In this document: piece after piece, positions 12,201 to 27,200 of the stretch
Layout: every line of letters starts with the position of its first letter
Numbering within the stretch: the first letter of the stretch is position 1
From: Mytilisepta virgata
Lineage: Eukaryota > Mollusca > Bivalvia > Mytilida > Mytilidae
Reading direction: 5' to 3'
Assembly: GCA_028015205.1 (NCBI GenBank)
Contig: CM051512.1
Location: 23,901,139-23,965,138 of the forward strand
Length of the DNA stretch: 64,000 nt
Program-made: the position numbers and the translations under genes
Notes under the pieces: model-generated
What the model was told of the DNA's origin: nothing
Databases searched by the model: none
The model's input: the letters and a program-made list of their open reading frames with translations, nothing else

Positions 12201-15200
12201 GGGAATTGTCATTTTTATTTTTCATATTTTTTGTGCATTCTAGTACACTTTTTATAACTTTTTAAAATAAATTTATAATTCACAACATTTATATGGGTTT
12301 AAGGATGATCGCTGGTCTAAAAGGATATAAATAGGATTTGAAATAGGTGTTTTAGTTTGAGAGAACATATGAATAGTAAACAATTAAGCAAGAAAAAAAT
12401 ATAGGTTCATGTGCTCATTTTAGAGCTATAAGGCCTTGAAAATTTGCTGGAAATGGGTTTTCTCTAGATTTTTCCTTGTCTCTGCATTGGCAACTTCAGT
12501 CTCTCAAAAATGTATGAAAAAATAAAAAGGATTTCATAAGATTTTGTCAATTACCATTTTACGGTATATATGATTGAATTATAAAAGAAAAAGTAGGTTG
12601 TTCATGGGCAAAAAACGTCATGTTTAAGAAATGGATAAAACCCTAGGATTCCGAAAATCTAACAAAAAGACCAAAACATGACCAGCAAATCTCATTAACT
12701 TAGTTTAAACTTATTTATTTAGTGGAAAATCTGACAAAAAGACCAAAACATGACCAGAAAATCTCATTAACTTAGTTTAAACTTATTTATTTAGTGGAAA
12801 ATCTGACAAAAAGACCAAAACATGACCAGCAAATCTCATTAACTTAGTTTAAACTTATTTATTTAGTGGAAAATCTGACAAAAAGACCAAAACATGACCA
12901 GCAAATCTCATTAACTTAGTTTAAACTTATTTATTTAGTGGAAAATCTGACAAAAAGACCAAAACATGACCAGCAAATCTCATTAACTTAGTTTAAACAT
13001 GTTTATTTAGTGGAAAATCTGACAAAAAGACCAAAACATGACCAGCAAATCTCATTAACTTAGTTTAAACTTGTTTATTTAGTGGAAAATCTGACAAAAA
13101 GACCAAAACATGACCAGCAAATCTCATTAACTTAGTTTAAACTTATTTATTTAGTGGAAAATCTGACAAAAAGACCAAAACATGACCAGCAAATCTCATT
13201 AACTTAGTTTAAACTTGGTTATTTATAGTGGATTGGGAAACAGCGAGCATCCTTAAGTTTTTTTTTTTTGTGATCTGGTCTATAGCTAGTTATTTCTAAA
13301 CACAATAGCGTTAAGAAAAATAAACTCTGTAATTTAAAAGTTGACAGTCTCAAATAGTTCATGTCTAATTTATTAACAGTCTGAAATAGTTCATGTCTAA
13401 TTTATTAACAGTCTGAAATTGTTATACGCTCGTGATCTGCATGTGGAGCTGCTATTATATTAACCAATCAAAACAAGGCAAGCGGTCAACAGTTCGGACC
13501 CAGTCCAACAATTCAAAACTGTTGACGGTCAATAGTTCAAGAATGTGAAGAATGTGAGCATTGTTTTAAAAAAGTCAAAATGTTGATTATAATCTCTTAA
13601 ATTTAAATGGGAAAAAAATCGAAAGGTATAACAATTGAAAATAATTCATGTCTAATTTATGAAAAGTCTAAAATAGTTCATGTCTAATTTATTAACAGTC
13701 TAAAATAGTTCATGTCTAATTTATTAACTGTCTAAAATAGTTCATGTCTAATTTATTAACAGTCTAAAATAGTTCATGTCTAATTTATTAACTGTCTAAA
13801 ATAGTTCATGTCTAATTTATTAACTGTCTAAAATAGTTCATGTCTAATTTATTAACTGTCTAAAATAGTTCATGTCTAATTTACTAAAAGTCTGAAATAT
13901 AGTTCATGTCTAATTTATTATCCTTGATTCCTTACTTGTAGTAGTACTGAATTCAACAGCATAAACTTTTTCGCTGATTGGATCTGCCGTCCAATCAACA
14001 ATATCGCCATCCATGGGTGAATCTGTTGTAATTTTGTATGTCTTGTCTGGACAGTAGTTTTTCTGATAATTGGTGTGAGGGTCTGTGGAGGAGTCTGCTG
14101 AAGAATCACAGGTATCATATCCTATTATCTGGCTTCCTCTATCTTCCCTTAATACACAAAAATACACTAAATTAATACATATCAAAGGCTCAATGCACAA
14201 AATTGTTAAAAAACCAGAGGCTCCATGGAGCCTGAATCGCTCACCTGGATTTTAGGTGACCACAACTGACAAAGCGCTCCTAGATAAGATCTGTAAGGAA
14301 TTGTTCTACAGTGTCCAGCACTTCTAGATAAGATATGTAAAGAATTCTTCCAGTGTCCAATGTTAAAAATGTTAAACTAAGTCCAGCTATGGCAGCTAGT
14401 TTGGATTCCGATTCGGCACGAAAACATAACTTTTGTAACAGACATCTATCCAAGGATCTTCATGCAACAAAAACATTCAATTGGCACAGTATTTTCTTAC
14501 CATTTCAGATCAGCACAAAAACATGAGTTTTGTAGAGGTTCATCCGATGCTTGTTCATACATAAAAATATTTCACCTGCATGGTAGTTTCTGACAAGAAG
14601 ACCTTTATACAAATTTCCCCATAGGGTCCAATGTTAAACTTGGTCAAGCTGTGGCGGCCATCGACACAAAAAACATATATTTTGTACATGTTCATCCAAG
14701 GATCATTCATGCAACAAATCAATTCAACTGGCTCAGTAGTTTCTGACAAGAAGAGCTAAGTCTTCTTGTCCAAGAGATAAATCCAATCAGAATGAATTAT
14801 CTTCCCCTGGTAGCCATGTTGAATATCCAATCGGCACAAAAAACATTAATTTTGTATAGAACCATCTAATTAACATTCCTGCCCAGTTTGGTTCAATTTG
14901 GACAGGCTGTTTCAAAGAAAATGTGAAATGTGGACAGATGACGGACGATGGACGCAAAGTGATGGCAAAAGCTCACATAGCCTTTTAGGCCAGGTGAGCT
15001 AAAAAGCAGGCCTGGAAATACTTTATGTCCTAAGACTTTTGAAACAATTAGGATTCTCAATCTTCCATTGCTGTCTACTTAATAATAAATATGGTGAAAT
15101 TTGGGTGACTAGAACATCATTTACACATACATGTACGGGTAGTTCAAGTTTCATATTAATAAATGGGTGTTTTCATAATGGCCCTGTTATATGTCAATCC

Positions 15201-18200
15201 TCAGGCCATTATTACAGACCTTGGACATATATCAGGGCCATTATGAAAACACCCATTTATTAATTATAGGATAACTAATTCAAGAATTCGAATATCGCAA
15301 AAAAAAAACACCTTAATGAGGAACCAGAGTGAGTTATCTTTTCCTAACCAATGTAGGTAAGGAAGATAATTAAATTCTCTCCCTTTTGTCCTGAGGCTAA
15401 AAGGGAGACAAATTTATTATCTCCGATTTTCATTCATGAATGCACTGTGCACATGAGAGAATTACTAGTGTTTTCTATAGAATCTGTTTTTTCCAATTTA
15501 AGTTTTTTTATATTGTTTAAAAGATTTCTAATATCATATGACCACAATCCCCTCTACTTGTAATGATGAATGATTATAGCTACCATCCAATTCTGTCTCC
15601 AGCCACAACTGTAATTCTTTCCTCTTCAGGTACAGCATATGTGTATATCTTATTGAGATCTCCACCTGTAAATTAAGAACAACGGAAAGTATACTGAAAA
15701 AATGCTAAGACAAAAAATGGACGTTACATGTAGGTGAATGCATATCAGAGGTCTAAATGACTCTAATTCTGTGGCAAAATTATTTTTCCTGTATGAAATC
15801 TCATACACTAGAAATACCTTGTGAAAATCGGCATCATAAGAGATTTCCTTCAATGCTATTTGTAACCCACTCAGCATACTTCACCGAAACCAAATACCAG
15901 TTTTGTTGATATGATTCCTAATACATATCAAAAACTACCTATTTTTCTTTTGTATAATATATATAAGGCATGAATTTTCATAGATAAAAATTGAAATAAC
16001 TCTCAGTAAAACTTAACTGAGGACTCATTTAGCCAGAGGATACATTAGCCCGTGGTTTTTATTTGGTCTATTTTCATGTATACCCTTTATGATTTTATTC
16101 CATGATGTGGCCCTAAATATTGGTAAGTGTAGGAACCATTTTTTGATATAATTTCGACAGTTTAAAAATAAATCCTTGGAAAAATTTTGTTACGTGTACA
16201 AGTATCAGTCGCCGTTTTTTTAAATTTTTTTTTAAATATATATATTATTCACCTGTTATTTCTACTGTATTAACACCAACAACTTTTCTCAGATTTCTGT
16301 AATCATACACTCCAGCCTGGCTCCACTTTTCTACACTCCAAAGGACTGGTCTCCATACTATCAATTTAAGGGTACCAGTATTTACCGGATAGATTTTCCA
16401 TTCTTTTATTCGTCCACAGCACGTTACAATATTTATATCACTCTCCAATAAGTACGCATTTCCTGTAAGAATAGAAAGGCAAATGATTAAAATAAGATGA
16501 CAAGACTTACAAATGTATACACAAATCTTTTTGTGTTAATCTTATTGACATCATTAATAATATAACTTCAAACAAGGACAAAAACACACTATATACAATG
16601 TATAATAAGGGAACTTTTATGGACAAATCCTTACTCCCAAGTCAGGATTTTGTATCCACGTTCTTTCCTACAAACCCCTGACAACACTCATTCATATTTA
16701 GTGAGTCGAAAATATCGCCACCTGGTGTGTGACCTAAAAAGATTCTACCTACGACACAAATAGATTCTCTTTTTATCTGGACAAGCAACCAATGAAAATC
16801 GTTCATTTATGACCCATACAATATGAATGAATGTTGTCAGGGGTTTGTAGGAACGAACGTGGATACAAAACCCTGACTTGGGAGGATGGGACAAATCTTA
16901 CTCCCAAAAAGCAGAAGAAAATCAGGTCTGATGACAGCAAATTACTGGTAGATTTTTCTTCATTATTGGAATAGACCACATAACCACCAGCCAACCAGCC
17001 AACCAACTGTATTTAGACAAACTTACAAATTGATTTTTGATATTAAAAAATCTCATTAAATATCAAACTGGGATATATCAATTCTACATGTATGTAATGG
17101 AACCTCAGGAACTTTTTATCAAGGAAAAACATTACATTTAAGAATGAAAAATATTTCTATTATATACATTGTATTTTAGTTTGCATAATATCTTACAATT
17201 TTCGAAAACTGAACAATTATTTCTTACTGCACTAGTTTTATAGTATATCTCTCAACAAATTAAAACTTGGGCAATTTTTTCCTTTCTTGTGGTGATTTAG
17301 AAAATTATTCCCATCTAAAGAGCGGATGTGTGTATTATTACCACTGTTCAAATCAGGGTAACAACAGCTTGGCTGTAGTTGTATAAATATTTATTTTATT
17401 TCTACACCTGTAATCTAAGGGAGCAACCATTTGATTTTTATGGGAGGGGGGCATTCCTACCTATTTCGATCCTACCTATTTTTTTCGTAGAAATTCTGGT
17501 CCTGCAATTTTTTTTGGCCGCTTTTGCATTTTCATTACACACCTGTTTTTTTATTTTGCCAAAATCCTGGTGCTGCCTTTTATTTCAAATTTGATGCTAG
17601 GCCCCCCCCCCTCCCCCTCCCTAAAAATCAAATGATTGCTCCCTAACTTGTATCAAAATCCTTCTTTTTCTACGACATACCTGAAGTTGTATCTGTTACA
17701 GGTGATAGTGTACCAATATCTTTATAATTATAGGTCTTCATCTCACAATCTGTAATAAATATTAAAATGAAATTATATGAAATTATATGAAAAATATGTT
17801 ATAATAAATACCCTATCGTCTCATTATAATGTACATATAAATTACTTTCTGAAAAGTTTTTTTTTTTTTTGGCAATTTCATTGTTGTATGTTCCTGGACT
17901 TCATTGACCTGATTGTTTCTACAAAGGTGATTTTCAGTATTTTGCTTTGCTGGCAATTTTTTTTTGGAATTGATAATTTTTTTAAGTGGTAATGATTTTT
18001 CTAACCAAATACATACTTTAACTCTTCTAAGAAATATAATGTAACACAAATACTTATGAAAATGAAATCTGTCTTGTCAATAACAGAAACCATACCCTGT
18101 TAACTTTACATTTATTTTACTTCAAACTCTACCAAAAACTGTTTCCTCCATAAATCCATAATAAAGAAAAATGTTCATATGAAATGAAATTCTTACATGT

Positions 18201-21200
18201 ACAATGTGGATGGCTTCCCTCGAGAATACAATCTCTTGTCTCATCATTCTGTAATTCTGAATCTTCTTGCGCACATGTCTGTTTATGTCCATCTTTTGTT
18301 GTAATTTCATTGTCACATGACCTTGTTCTTGTCTGTGTACCATGTCCACATGTAACAGAACATGCAGACCATTCACCCCAGATACCCCATTGTGGAACTG
18401 AAATAATTTTGTAGGTACATGTACATGTATGTATTTCAAAATCCAATCCAAAAAAAAATAAAGAGATTTTTTTATCTTCAACTTAAATGCATATATTTGC
18501 ACTGTTATGAACATTAAAATTGAAAAACTGTCATGAATATTAATATTAAAATCTATCCGGAATATATCTATCTTTTAACACATAAAATACCATTTGATTA
18601 TAGGATTTATATAATTGTGTTAGTGAAAGTGAAATTTCTTCTGCTGACCTCAATTTTCATGTATTTTTGGATTTATCCCACTGTGTTACTATGAGTAAAA
18701 TTTATTCCACTGATACGAATTTCTATGATCATGAGACTTATACTGTAAATGAAGTTAATGCAGCTGACCCCAATTTTCATGCATAATAAAAGAAAATGCT
18801 GAATTTCTTTATCATCTTAAACATCTTAAAAACCATACAGATTTTGTAAAAAAAATCTTCAATTTCAAAATGCTATATTAAAGCTTTAGAGGACTGTATC
18901 CCCCCCCCCAAAAAAAAAATTAACATCCCATTTCACCTCAAATTATTCACTTACTGTGGCATGTGTATCCCCAGTACAGTCCGCCACATACTGAATGCTC
19001 CCTCTCATTCTTATATGAAGATGACAACTTAGTGCATGAATACCAGCCCCGGTCTTGGCACCAGTAGGTTTCCGTGTAGTTAAAATTTGTATCGTAATAT
19101 CGGTCTATATAACAAGACTTAAGACCATCGTCAATGGGTACATCACACTCAAAGTAATCATTGCAGAATCCTTGAACAGTTGATAAAATATTGTGTGACG
19201 GAGTGTCTGAATTGTAATTCCAGTAGCATCCACGTTTAAACACACTGTATGTTATCTCTAAACTACCATTGGTCAGGAAATTTCTACATACTGGTTGGAA
19301 ATTATCTGATCTGCATGTGCGTCCAGAAACTTAAAAATATTAATGATATTTATAGATTTTTCACACAACGATTGTAAATATTTTGGAAATCACTGAATAC
19401 CTTATTTCCCAATGAAACATAATTTTGAAAAGGGTACCAGCAATGGTTGCATTTTGTAGTAAATCTTATTCTTGAAATGCACCGAAATTATTTTTGGAAG
19501 ACTTTATACTAATTAAAACGGCGTCTGTATATATGCAATCGGCCAAAAGATTAGTATCACCCACATTTTTAGTCGCACTCTATTTTTTGTGAGGCAAACA
19601 AAGAGACTGATTAACTGACTTTTGTTATTTTAAAAAAATCAGACAAAGACATTTTTTCATAAATTTATTCTGGGCTAAGTTACCTAGTGACTGTAAATTT
19701 TGAAAATGATATGCAATATGAGATTTTTCAACATGAAAAAACTTTCCTGGAAATTAAATTTTTTCTTTTAGTATGTAATGTTGCAGGAAACTGAATATTT
19801 CGTCATTTTGCAATTAGATCAGACGTTTTAAAGAAAATATACAGAAACTTGAACAGATCTAATAATTTATTTCGGTATTTTGTGATACGTTTTATTATGA
19901 AATGTTAGGGAATAATATACCTTAGAACAATCTATAAATATAAAAGAAAAACATGGCATATCTTACAGGTACAGCTCTGAGTGTTGCATCGACGTGTTTC
20001 ATATTCACGACTGTCCTTGCAGATCTCATTTTTACTGTGATAATTTGGAGATGGGTTGGTACAGGTTCTCCTACGTGTCTGGTATCCACCGTCACATGAT
20101 CTAGTACAACTATCATAATCACTCCACGTGGTCCACGCTCCATCCTCTGTAATAAGGTGAAAGATTTGATAAGATATCAATAGTAGAATAGAGAAGGAAT
20201 GTGTCAAAGAGACTACAACCTGACCAAAGATTAGAAAACAGCTCAAGGCTACCAATGGGTCTTCAGCGCTGCGAGAAAATCCTGCACCTGGAGGCAGCTT
20301 TAGCTGGCCCCTTAACAATAATTAATGCATACTAGTTCAGGGAAATGGATGGCACACTAAACTCCGAAACATACAAATGAACCAAAATTTAAAAAACACA
20401 CAAGACTAACAAAAATGTGGCGGGGTTAAACATGTTTTGTGAGATCTCAACCTTCCCCCTATACCTCTACCCAATGTGGAATAAACAAACACACAGGGAT
20501 ACACACAGTAAAACTCAATTCAAAAGATTTCTGAGTCCGATGTTAAAAAAGGTAACAGAAGAAACTAAGCAAAATGACAATGATCAATATATATTCACAA
20601 AGGACTACTAGCAGTTACTGACGTTTGTAATAACTTTTGTTCAAAAGGTCACACCCGATGAGTCGTAAATCGACTAAATGTGCACATCTTGTGCAGCTAA
20701 ATATATCAAAGAATTTTATATACATATACTGCGATCATGATTCATACAAGATTTTTCAATCACCTAAAGTTAAAAAAACTTCTTTCTATATTAAAGGAGA
20801 TATGTCAGGCTTTCAATCACGACAAATAAACGATCCCCTATGATTTCCTATTACAAAAAACAACTAACAATGTTTGACCTACCTTGGATTGAAGTCTTAT
20901 TCAGCTAATTGCATACTTTGAAAGTTGCTGCAATCGCCAAAGACAAATTTTAATTAGATGAATAGCCATGTGACTGTGTAGCAACATACATTTTATAGGC
21001 ATTCGAAAAACCTAAAATATGAGCATGGAAATTTGGCACATCTCCAAATATCAAATCGTACCAGCTTGAATGGTTGCATGTTGACAATAGTAACAAGAAT
21101 GGATGTGTTGTCGTGCTAAGAATACCCTAACTTGTAATTTAAAGTATCGGCAAACAGGAAGTAGGTGTCCGGCAGATTCGAAAAGTTCACACATGTTACA

Positions 21201-24200
21201 ACACATCATTGTCAAGAACTTCGAGAAAAAAGAACTGCCCATAGCGGCTATATTTGTAGTCTGATCGGGACAAAATGAGAAAACTTTATAAAGGACCTTC
21301 CATGTATGCTTCCTGTCAAGTTTTGTTTCGTTTGGCCAAGCGATTTCAGAGGAGAAGATTTTTTTATATTAGGCAATCAGAAACAAGAACTCCCCATGGC
21401 GGCCATGTTTGCTGCCCGATCGGGACGAAATCAGGAAAGTTAGTAAATAACCTCCCATAGATGCATCCTGTCAAGTTTCGTTCTATTTGGCCAAGCAACT
21501 TCAGAGGAGAAGATTGTTTTATATCTGTCAAGTTTCGTTCTATTTGGCCAAGCGACTTCAGAGGAGAAGATTGTTTTATATCAGCCAATCAGAAACAAGA
21601 GCTGCCCATGACGGCCATAAGCACCTCCCATATATGCTTCCTGTCAAGTTTTGTTCCATTTGGCCTAGCAGTTTCAGAGGAGAAGATTTTTGAAATCTCA
21701 GCCAATCAAAATCAACAATTGCCCATTTCGGCCATGTCTGTTGTCCGATCAGGACGAAATGAGCAAACTTTATTAAGCACCTTACACAGATGCTTCCTGC
21801 CAAATTTAATTTCATTTGGCCCAGTGGTTTCAGAGAAGATTAAAATGTAAAAAGTTAACGGACAGACTAAGGACGACTTTGGCCAGGTGAGCTAAAAAAA
21901 TCCCAATCTCCTAGAGTAATATATCACTGCTTTTCAATAAAGATGTGACCTACCTTTATTAAAAATATTTAACATAACTTTATCTAATGCTCTGTAAGAT
22001 TTGTACTTACTGATACAATGGTATGTGATGTATAATCCACCTTCACCCTCTGTCCCACATGAACTTCCGATGTTGGCATTCGTCACGTCGAACGGACAAG
22101 ATGTCTTGTTTTCACACATATCAGCAATGCCATAGATATCAGTGTGATTACAGTCTCTGAATGTGTAACGAACATCATCTATAATTATGTAAGGGTCAGG
22201 AGGAGCAACAAAATCTGTGTAAGTGTAGTAAACTGTTTTCTCTCCATCACACGACAATGTGGCTTTTTCTCCCTCCAGAATATTGTAATAGTAGTATGCT
22301 AAAATGTACAAAAAAAAAACTTTCATTTAAATCAGCCTCTTGTCTATACATTAAAAAATTCTTTTAATGAAATAAATTATCATAACATCATTCATGATAC
22401 CGCACAACAGATTTTCACTTTAGCTCTGCTAAAAATGTAACTTTCTACTTTCTTAAAATTTCACCACTTCACAACAAATTTGGTAAAAGTTACTGATAAA
22501 AAGAACAAGAGTTTTGTTTTCGATCCAAAAACATATATCCCCTTTCTTCCATTTGGAACCAGAGTCCGAAAAATAAATCTTCACCAGGTATGCATAAAAT
22601 GTGTCCAAAAAAAAAGTTTTGTTCCATTTCAGTCTGAACTGTACGAGATTCTGCATTCATAAACTTCCCAATATGTAAATATGGAAAAGTCCATGTTTTG
22701 TTAGAGGAAACCCCAAAAAACAATCCAATCAGAAAAATGTTATATTTTGCAACAAAACTACACCTGGTATGCGTCAATTCTGTCAAGTTTCTTTCTATTT
22801 CAGTCTGAACAGTACGAGATTCTGCATTCACAGATATCTTCATATGTAAATATGGCAAATTCTATGTTTTGGTACGGGAAACCCAAATAATTAATTTGAT
22901 CTACAAAAATATTATGTAGTGCAAAACTACACCTGGTATGCATCAATTCTGTCAAGTTTTATTCTATTCCAGTCTGAACTATGGGAGATTCTGCATTCAC
23001 AAACCTCTCCATATGTAAATATAGTAAATATGGCAAAGTTCATGTTTTTGTATTCAAAACCCCAACAAGAGGCTCTCAAGAGCCTGTATCGCTCACCTGG
23101 GACATGGCCCACATCTGATAGCATAACGTTATTCGAATGGCATATATCCCATAGGATTCAATGTAAACTACTTTCCTCACTGATGACCATCTTAAATGAG
23201 GTAATTGCATCCTGGTAAACTTAGAGTCATCTTAGGACCACGGTTACTAATTGTATATAAGTTTGTTATAAATTTGACTTGTGATCACTTGTAGTTTAAG
23301 GGAAATTTTTTGAATATTATTGCCATAGGGTCAAATAGTAAATTATGTAAGTGTTTCAAGGAGTAACCAGCATTACAATCAAATAGCATAGAGAACCATA
23401 ATCCAAAAATAGTTAGAAAGAAATACTCATTTCCCCAAAATAGAAAAAAAGGAGGTCAAATCCAATACCAAGGATTTGAATGTAAAACTACACAAGTTGC
23501 TGAAGTTTGCAAATGAAGGTCCTAGTACTGCTGACGTGGCATGACTTGTTGAAATTGCAATTCAGTACATCTAAAGTTCACTATAGTTGGACTTCACATT
23601 TTTTATGATGTCGTGTGCATTTACTCCATATCTTTTCGTCAAATATTGGCATGTACTCATTAAGGTGTTTCCAGTCTCAAGTTTTGAGATTTGATCAGGG
23701 ACAATAACTGAATATTGTTTCTGATTATCGGGATCCTCTGGTTTTTATCCATTTAATTGCATTAAAATTTTTACCTACTGGTGAGTCATAAGTTGAGATT
23801 CATGGTTCAATAAACTAGTGTGAAATAACAAGACTTCCGTTGATGCAGATGTATATGAATTCTCATTTGAAATTTGTGTTTTGATTTCATTTTCAATGAA
23901 ATGTTGGTTTTCGTATGTTTTTAAGTATTTTTTTACATTTGATTCCATTGAAATTCTTCAAATCATGTACTGTGGAATGTGTGAATTCAAATGTGAATTT
24001 ATTTATTTTTTCTTGTATAAGGGATTGGAATCTGTTCTCTATGCAACTGGTACGGGTAACCTATTCTTCTGCAGTCAGACATGTAAACAACTTGACTATC
24101 TTTGGATAGTTAATTTGGTTTTTATATAGTAAAAGGTATAGGTGGGAGCAGTTGCAAACGATAGCTAATTGCCGGTCAGTTGGATAAAAACCATGGTCAA

Positions 24201-27200
24201 AATAACCTCAGATCCGTTATGCTAGCAATTTTAAATATTTAGTTTTTAAATTTAAAATGCTCATTAATATTATTTAGAGGCACAAAACATAAAAATTTTT
24301 AAAACCTGTAATTACATATTTTAAAAAAATAAGCATAGTCATTTTAGACAACAAAAAGCATATTGGACATGTTACACTGGTCCAATAAGTTAAACTTTGG
24401 TCTCAGCTAGCATCCAGCTTGGATCAGGTACGGATCAAAGCCACACAATTTTTGAAGGTGACCAGTTTGGTTTCAATTGGCCAAGTATTTCCAGTCTCAG
24501 CAGAAGAATTTAAAACTTTTCCCATAGGTCAAATATTAAACTATGGTCCCCGCTGGCACCCATTTTTGATTAAGTACAACCCTAAGCAACACAATTTTTT
24601 AAACAGGGCCACCCAAGGTTTATTATGACCAAGTTTAGTTCCAATTGCCCAGTTATATCTGATGATAAGATTTTTGAATGTTTTACCATAGGGTCCAATG
24701 TTAAAATTTGGTCCCCTCTGGTGGCCATCTTGGATTGGCTACGGACCCAAGAGACACAATTTTTAAAGTAGACCGTTGTAGCCAAGTAAGACCTGAAATT
24801 AGTTTCTATGAGAACCAAAACTTCTGCTATCCATTACAATTTCAGACCACCTTTCAAAAAAAAAATCGGGCAGGGGTTCCCCCTATAATCTAGGTTATAT
24901 ATACTGCTGAAATTAAAACCCATCAAAATCAGATATATATTAAATATTCCATCAGACATTAGAAATTTTTATTTCACTAATGCCAAATTTTGAGTTAGAG
25001 TTATCTTTCTTTGTATAAGAGTTGCAATGTAAAGACAAAAGAATTTTAAACGCTTGTGGCCCCGCTGGCGGCCATCTTGGATAGGATACGGATGTGAGCA
25101 ACACCACTTTTGAAGGGTACCACCCAAGGACTCATGTGATTAAGTTTGGTTCCAATTGGCCTAGTACTTTCAGAGGAGAAGATCTTTGAATGTTTTATCC
25201 CATAGGGTCCAATGTTAAATTATGATCCCCGCTGGCGGCCATCTTGGATGAGGTATGAACATGAGCGACACAATTTTGAAAGGGGGCCACCCAAGGACTA
25301 TTGTGACCAAGTTTGGTTTGGATTGACCCAGTGGTTTCAGAGGAGAAGATCTTTGAATGAAAAGTTTACGGACGACGGACGGACGACGGACGACGGACGA
25401 CGGACGACGGACGCAAAGTGATGGCAAAAGCTCACCCTGGCATAGCCAGGTGAGCTAAAAATCAATCCCAGCCAAACAAATTTTATGTAGTGAACAACTA
25501 CACGTAGTATGCATCGATCCTGTCAAGTTTCGTTTCATTCCAGTCTGAAGCGTTGACAAACTTCTCCATATGTAAATATGGCAATGCCAATGTTTTAATA
25601 TGGTAAACCCCAAAAATCGATCTGATCCAAAAAATATTTTATGTAGTGCACAACTACACCTGGTATGCATCAATTCTGTCAATTTTCATTTCAATCAGCT
25701 ATAAACTATAGGAGATTTTGTGTTCACCTTCTTTTTTTCTTTTTTTTTTTTTTTTTTGCTACTCCTCTTCTAATGAAAATATAAAATACTTAAAATGAAC
25801 TCACTCATTGGAATCCTAGTTTGTCTCAGTATGTTTACAGTTAGATAGGAAGTTCTTACATCTGTACCATCATTTGCCGATATACCAATAACATACTTGT
25901 CACTTAGAGTATCTATGTTGAAAATTGCTCCGGTCTTCTGAACAATAGTATGGTCTGAAACAAAAGTTCATATAATATTGGTTTTGTTTTGTTTTTGTTT
26001 TAGTTTTTTGTTTTTGTTTTTGTTTTTGTTTTTGTTTTTGTTTTTGTTTTTGTTTTTGGTTTTTGGTTTTTGGTTTTTGTTTTTTGTTTTTTGTCACTTT
26101 GTTTTTTGTTTTTTGTCACTTAGACCTTTTTTTTTCTTCATATAAGTATTTTGTGTAAAACCCTCATGGAAATATATTTTCCATCTTGTGCCTTCAGTAT
26201 TTGGATTTGAAACAAATCATACCTTCGCACTGGCATTTGTTATTTTAACAACTCACTTTACATGCAGGAAATAACTAGAGGCCCCCAGGATCCTCTATTG
26301 CTCATGTGGATTCAATTTGCCAATCAACAGCCATAATAGCACCTAAGAAACAAAAGTCTATATTATTGGACATAATTCTGAAAGAGGACAATCTCATAAC
26401 CATGGCTGTCAAGTCTGGTTCCAATTGGCCAAGTGCTTTCAGACAAGAAGATTTTTTAAATGAATTTTCCCATAGGGTCCTATGTTAAACTATGACCATT
26501 CAGAGAAGTGACTTTGCTAAGTGCCAAATAATGAAGGTAGGGTTGCTTTATTATTTTTTTCATACTGCAAATCAACCACAATTTCTTCAACAATATCCCC
26601 TTGGGCTTTGTTGATTGTTTTTGGAGCATCAGGAATCAAAGGAAACTGGTTGTAGGCCTGGATCATTTCATCAACTGAAATTTTATATCTTTTATAGTTT
26701 CATGATAGAAGACAAAAACAGTGAAAATCGTCAAATTAAGCTTTTCAAGGGCAATAACTCCTAAAAGAACTCATCGTACAACTTTGACCCAATGCAAACT
26801 TTTGTAGGCCTGGTCATAAGGATCATTTCATCAATTTTTTTGAAACTTTTTTTGTATCTTTTATAGTATTCATGATAGAAACAAAAAAAAAGCAAAAATC
26901 ATCAAATTTAGCTTTTCAAGGGCAATAACTCCTAAAAGGACTCATTTATACAACTTTGACCGAATGCCATCTTTTGTAGGCCTGGTCATAAAGAACATTT
27001 CATCGATGAAAGTTTCTTTCTGTCTTTTATGGTTTTCAAGATAGAAGCCAAAAACAGTGAAATTTAAATTTATCCTTTCAAGGGCAACAACTTCTATAAG
27101 TAGTCAACAAGGACGACGGGTACCAAGTGATGAGAATAGCTCACATGGACTGAAGGTCCAGATGAGCTCATAAAAGTGATCAAATATAGTGTGTACACAC

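Larger units (their letters stand above)
11237..13935 (-). other. Intron X4-CAD1a of unit III
   Basis: 2.7 kb made largely of repeats: a foldback element (11902-12016), a TIR element with a 72-bp satellite inside it (12299-13256), and a 32-bp satellite (13340-13920) that ends about 15 bp from the X4 donor. Confidence 0.55.
14148..15583 (-). other. Intron X3-X4 of unit III
   Basis: Filled by an R-family repeat (14215-15005) and a foldback hairpin (15155-15264). The remaining 300 bp to the exon has no recognised feature. Confidence 0.5.
16463..17680 (-). other. Intron X1-X2 of unit III
   Basis: Carries two foldback MITEs (16628-16888 and 17419-17644); the remainder is AT-rich. Confidence 0.5.
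20147..22010 (-). other. Intron SUEL to TSP1-B of unit III
   Basis: 1.86 kb holding dispersed repeat D (20187-20621) and an R-family variant (about 21240-21897). Confidence 0.5.
7966..22298 (-). repeat. Tandem exon block, unit III (complete, 12 exons)
   Basis: Full block of 2,241 coding bases (747 codons), phase 1 at both outer ends, over about 14.3 kb. It is intermediate in divergence. X2 is 11 codons longer than in units I and II, and CAD2 has gained two cysteines. Confidence 0.85.
22299..25804 (-). other. Intron between units II and III (CAD2b-II to SUEL-III)
   Basis: 3.5 kb: a 171-bp satellite interrupted by an R-family repeat. No exon supported. Confidence 0.55.

Noticed and set aside
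12650..13920. CRISPR-like arrays (72-bp and 32-bp repeats)
   Set aside because: Units are contiguous with no unique spacers, lie in introns of a eukaryotic gene, and one array sits inside a TIR element. These are minisatellites.
19540..19580. Tc1-like transposon end (ggccaaaagattagtatcac)
   Set aside because: No matching inverted partner or transposase nearby; left as a remark in the intron entry.
21461..21850. 129-codon plus-strand frame with repeated RSIWPS phrases
   Set aside because: It is the R-family subrepeat read in one frame; the repeated phrases follow the DNA repeat and not a protein domain.
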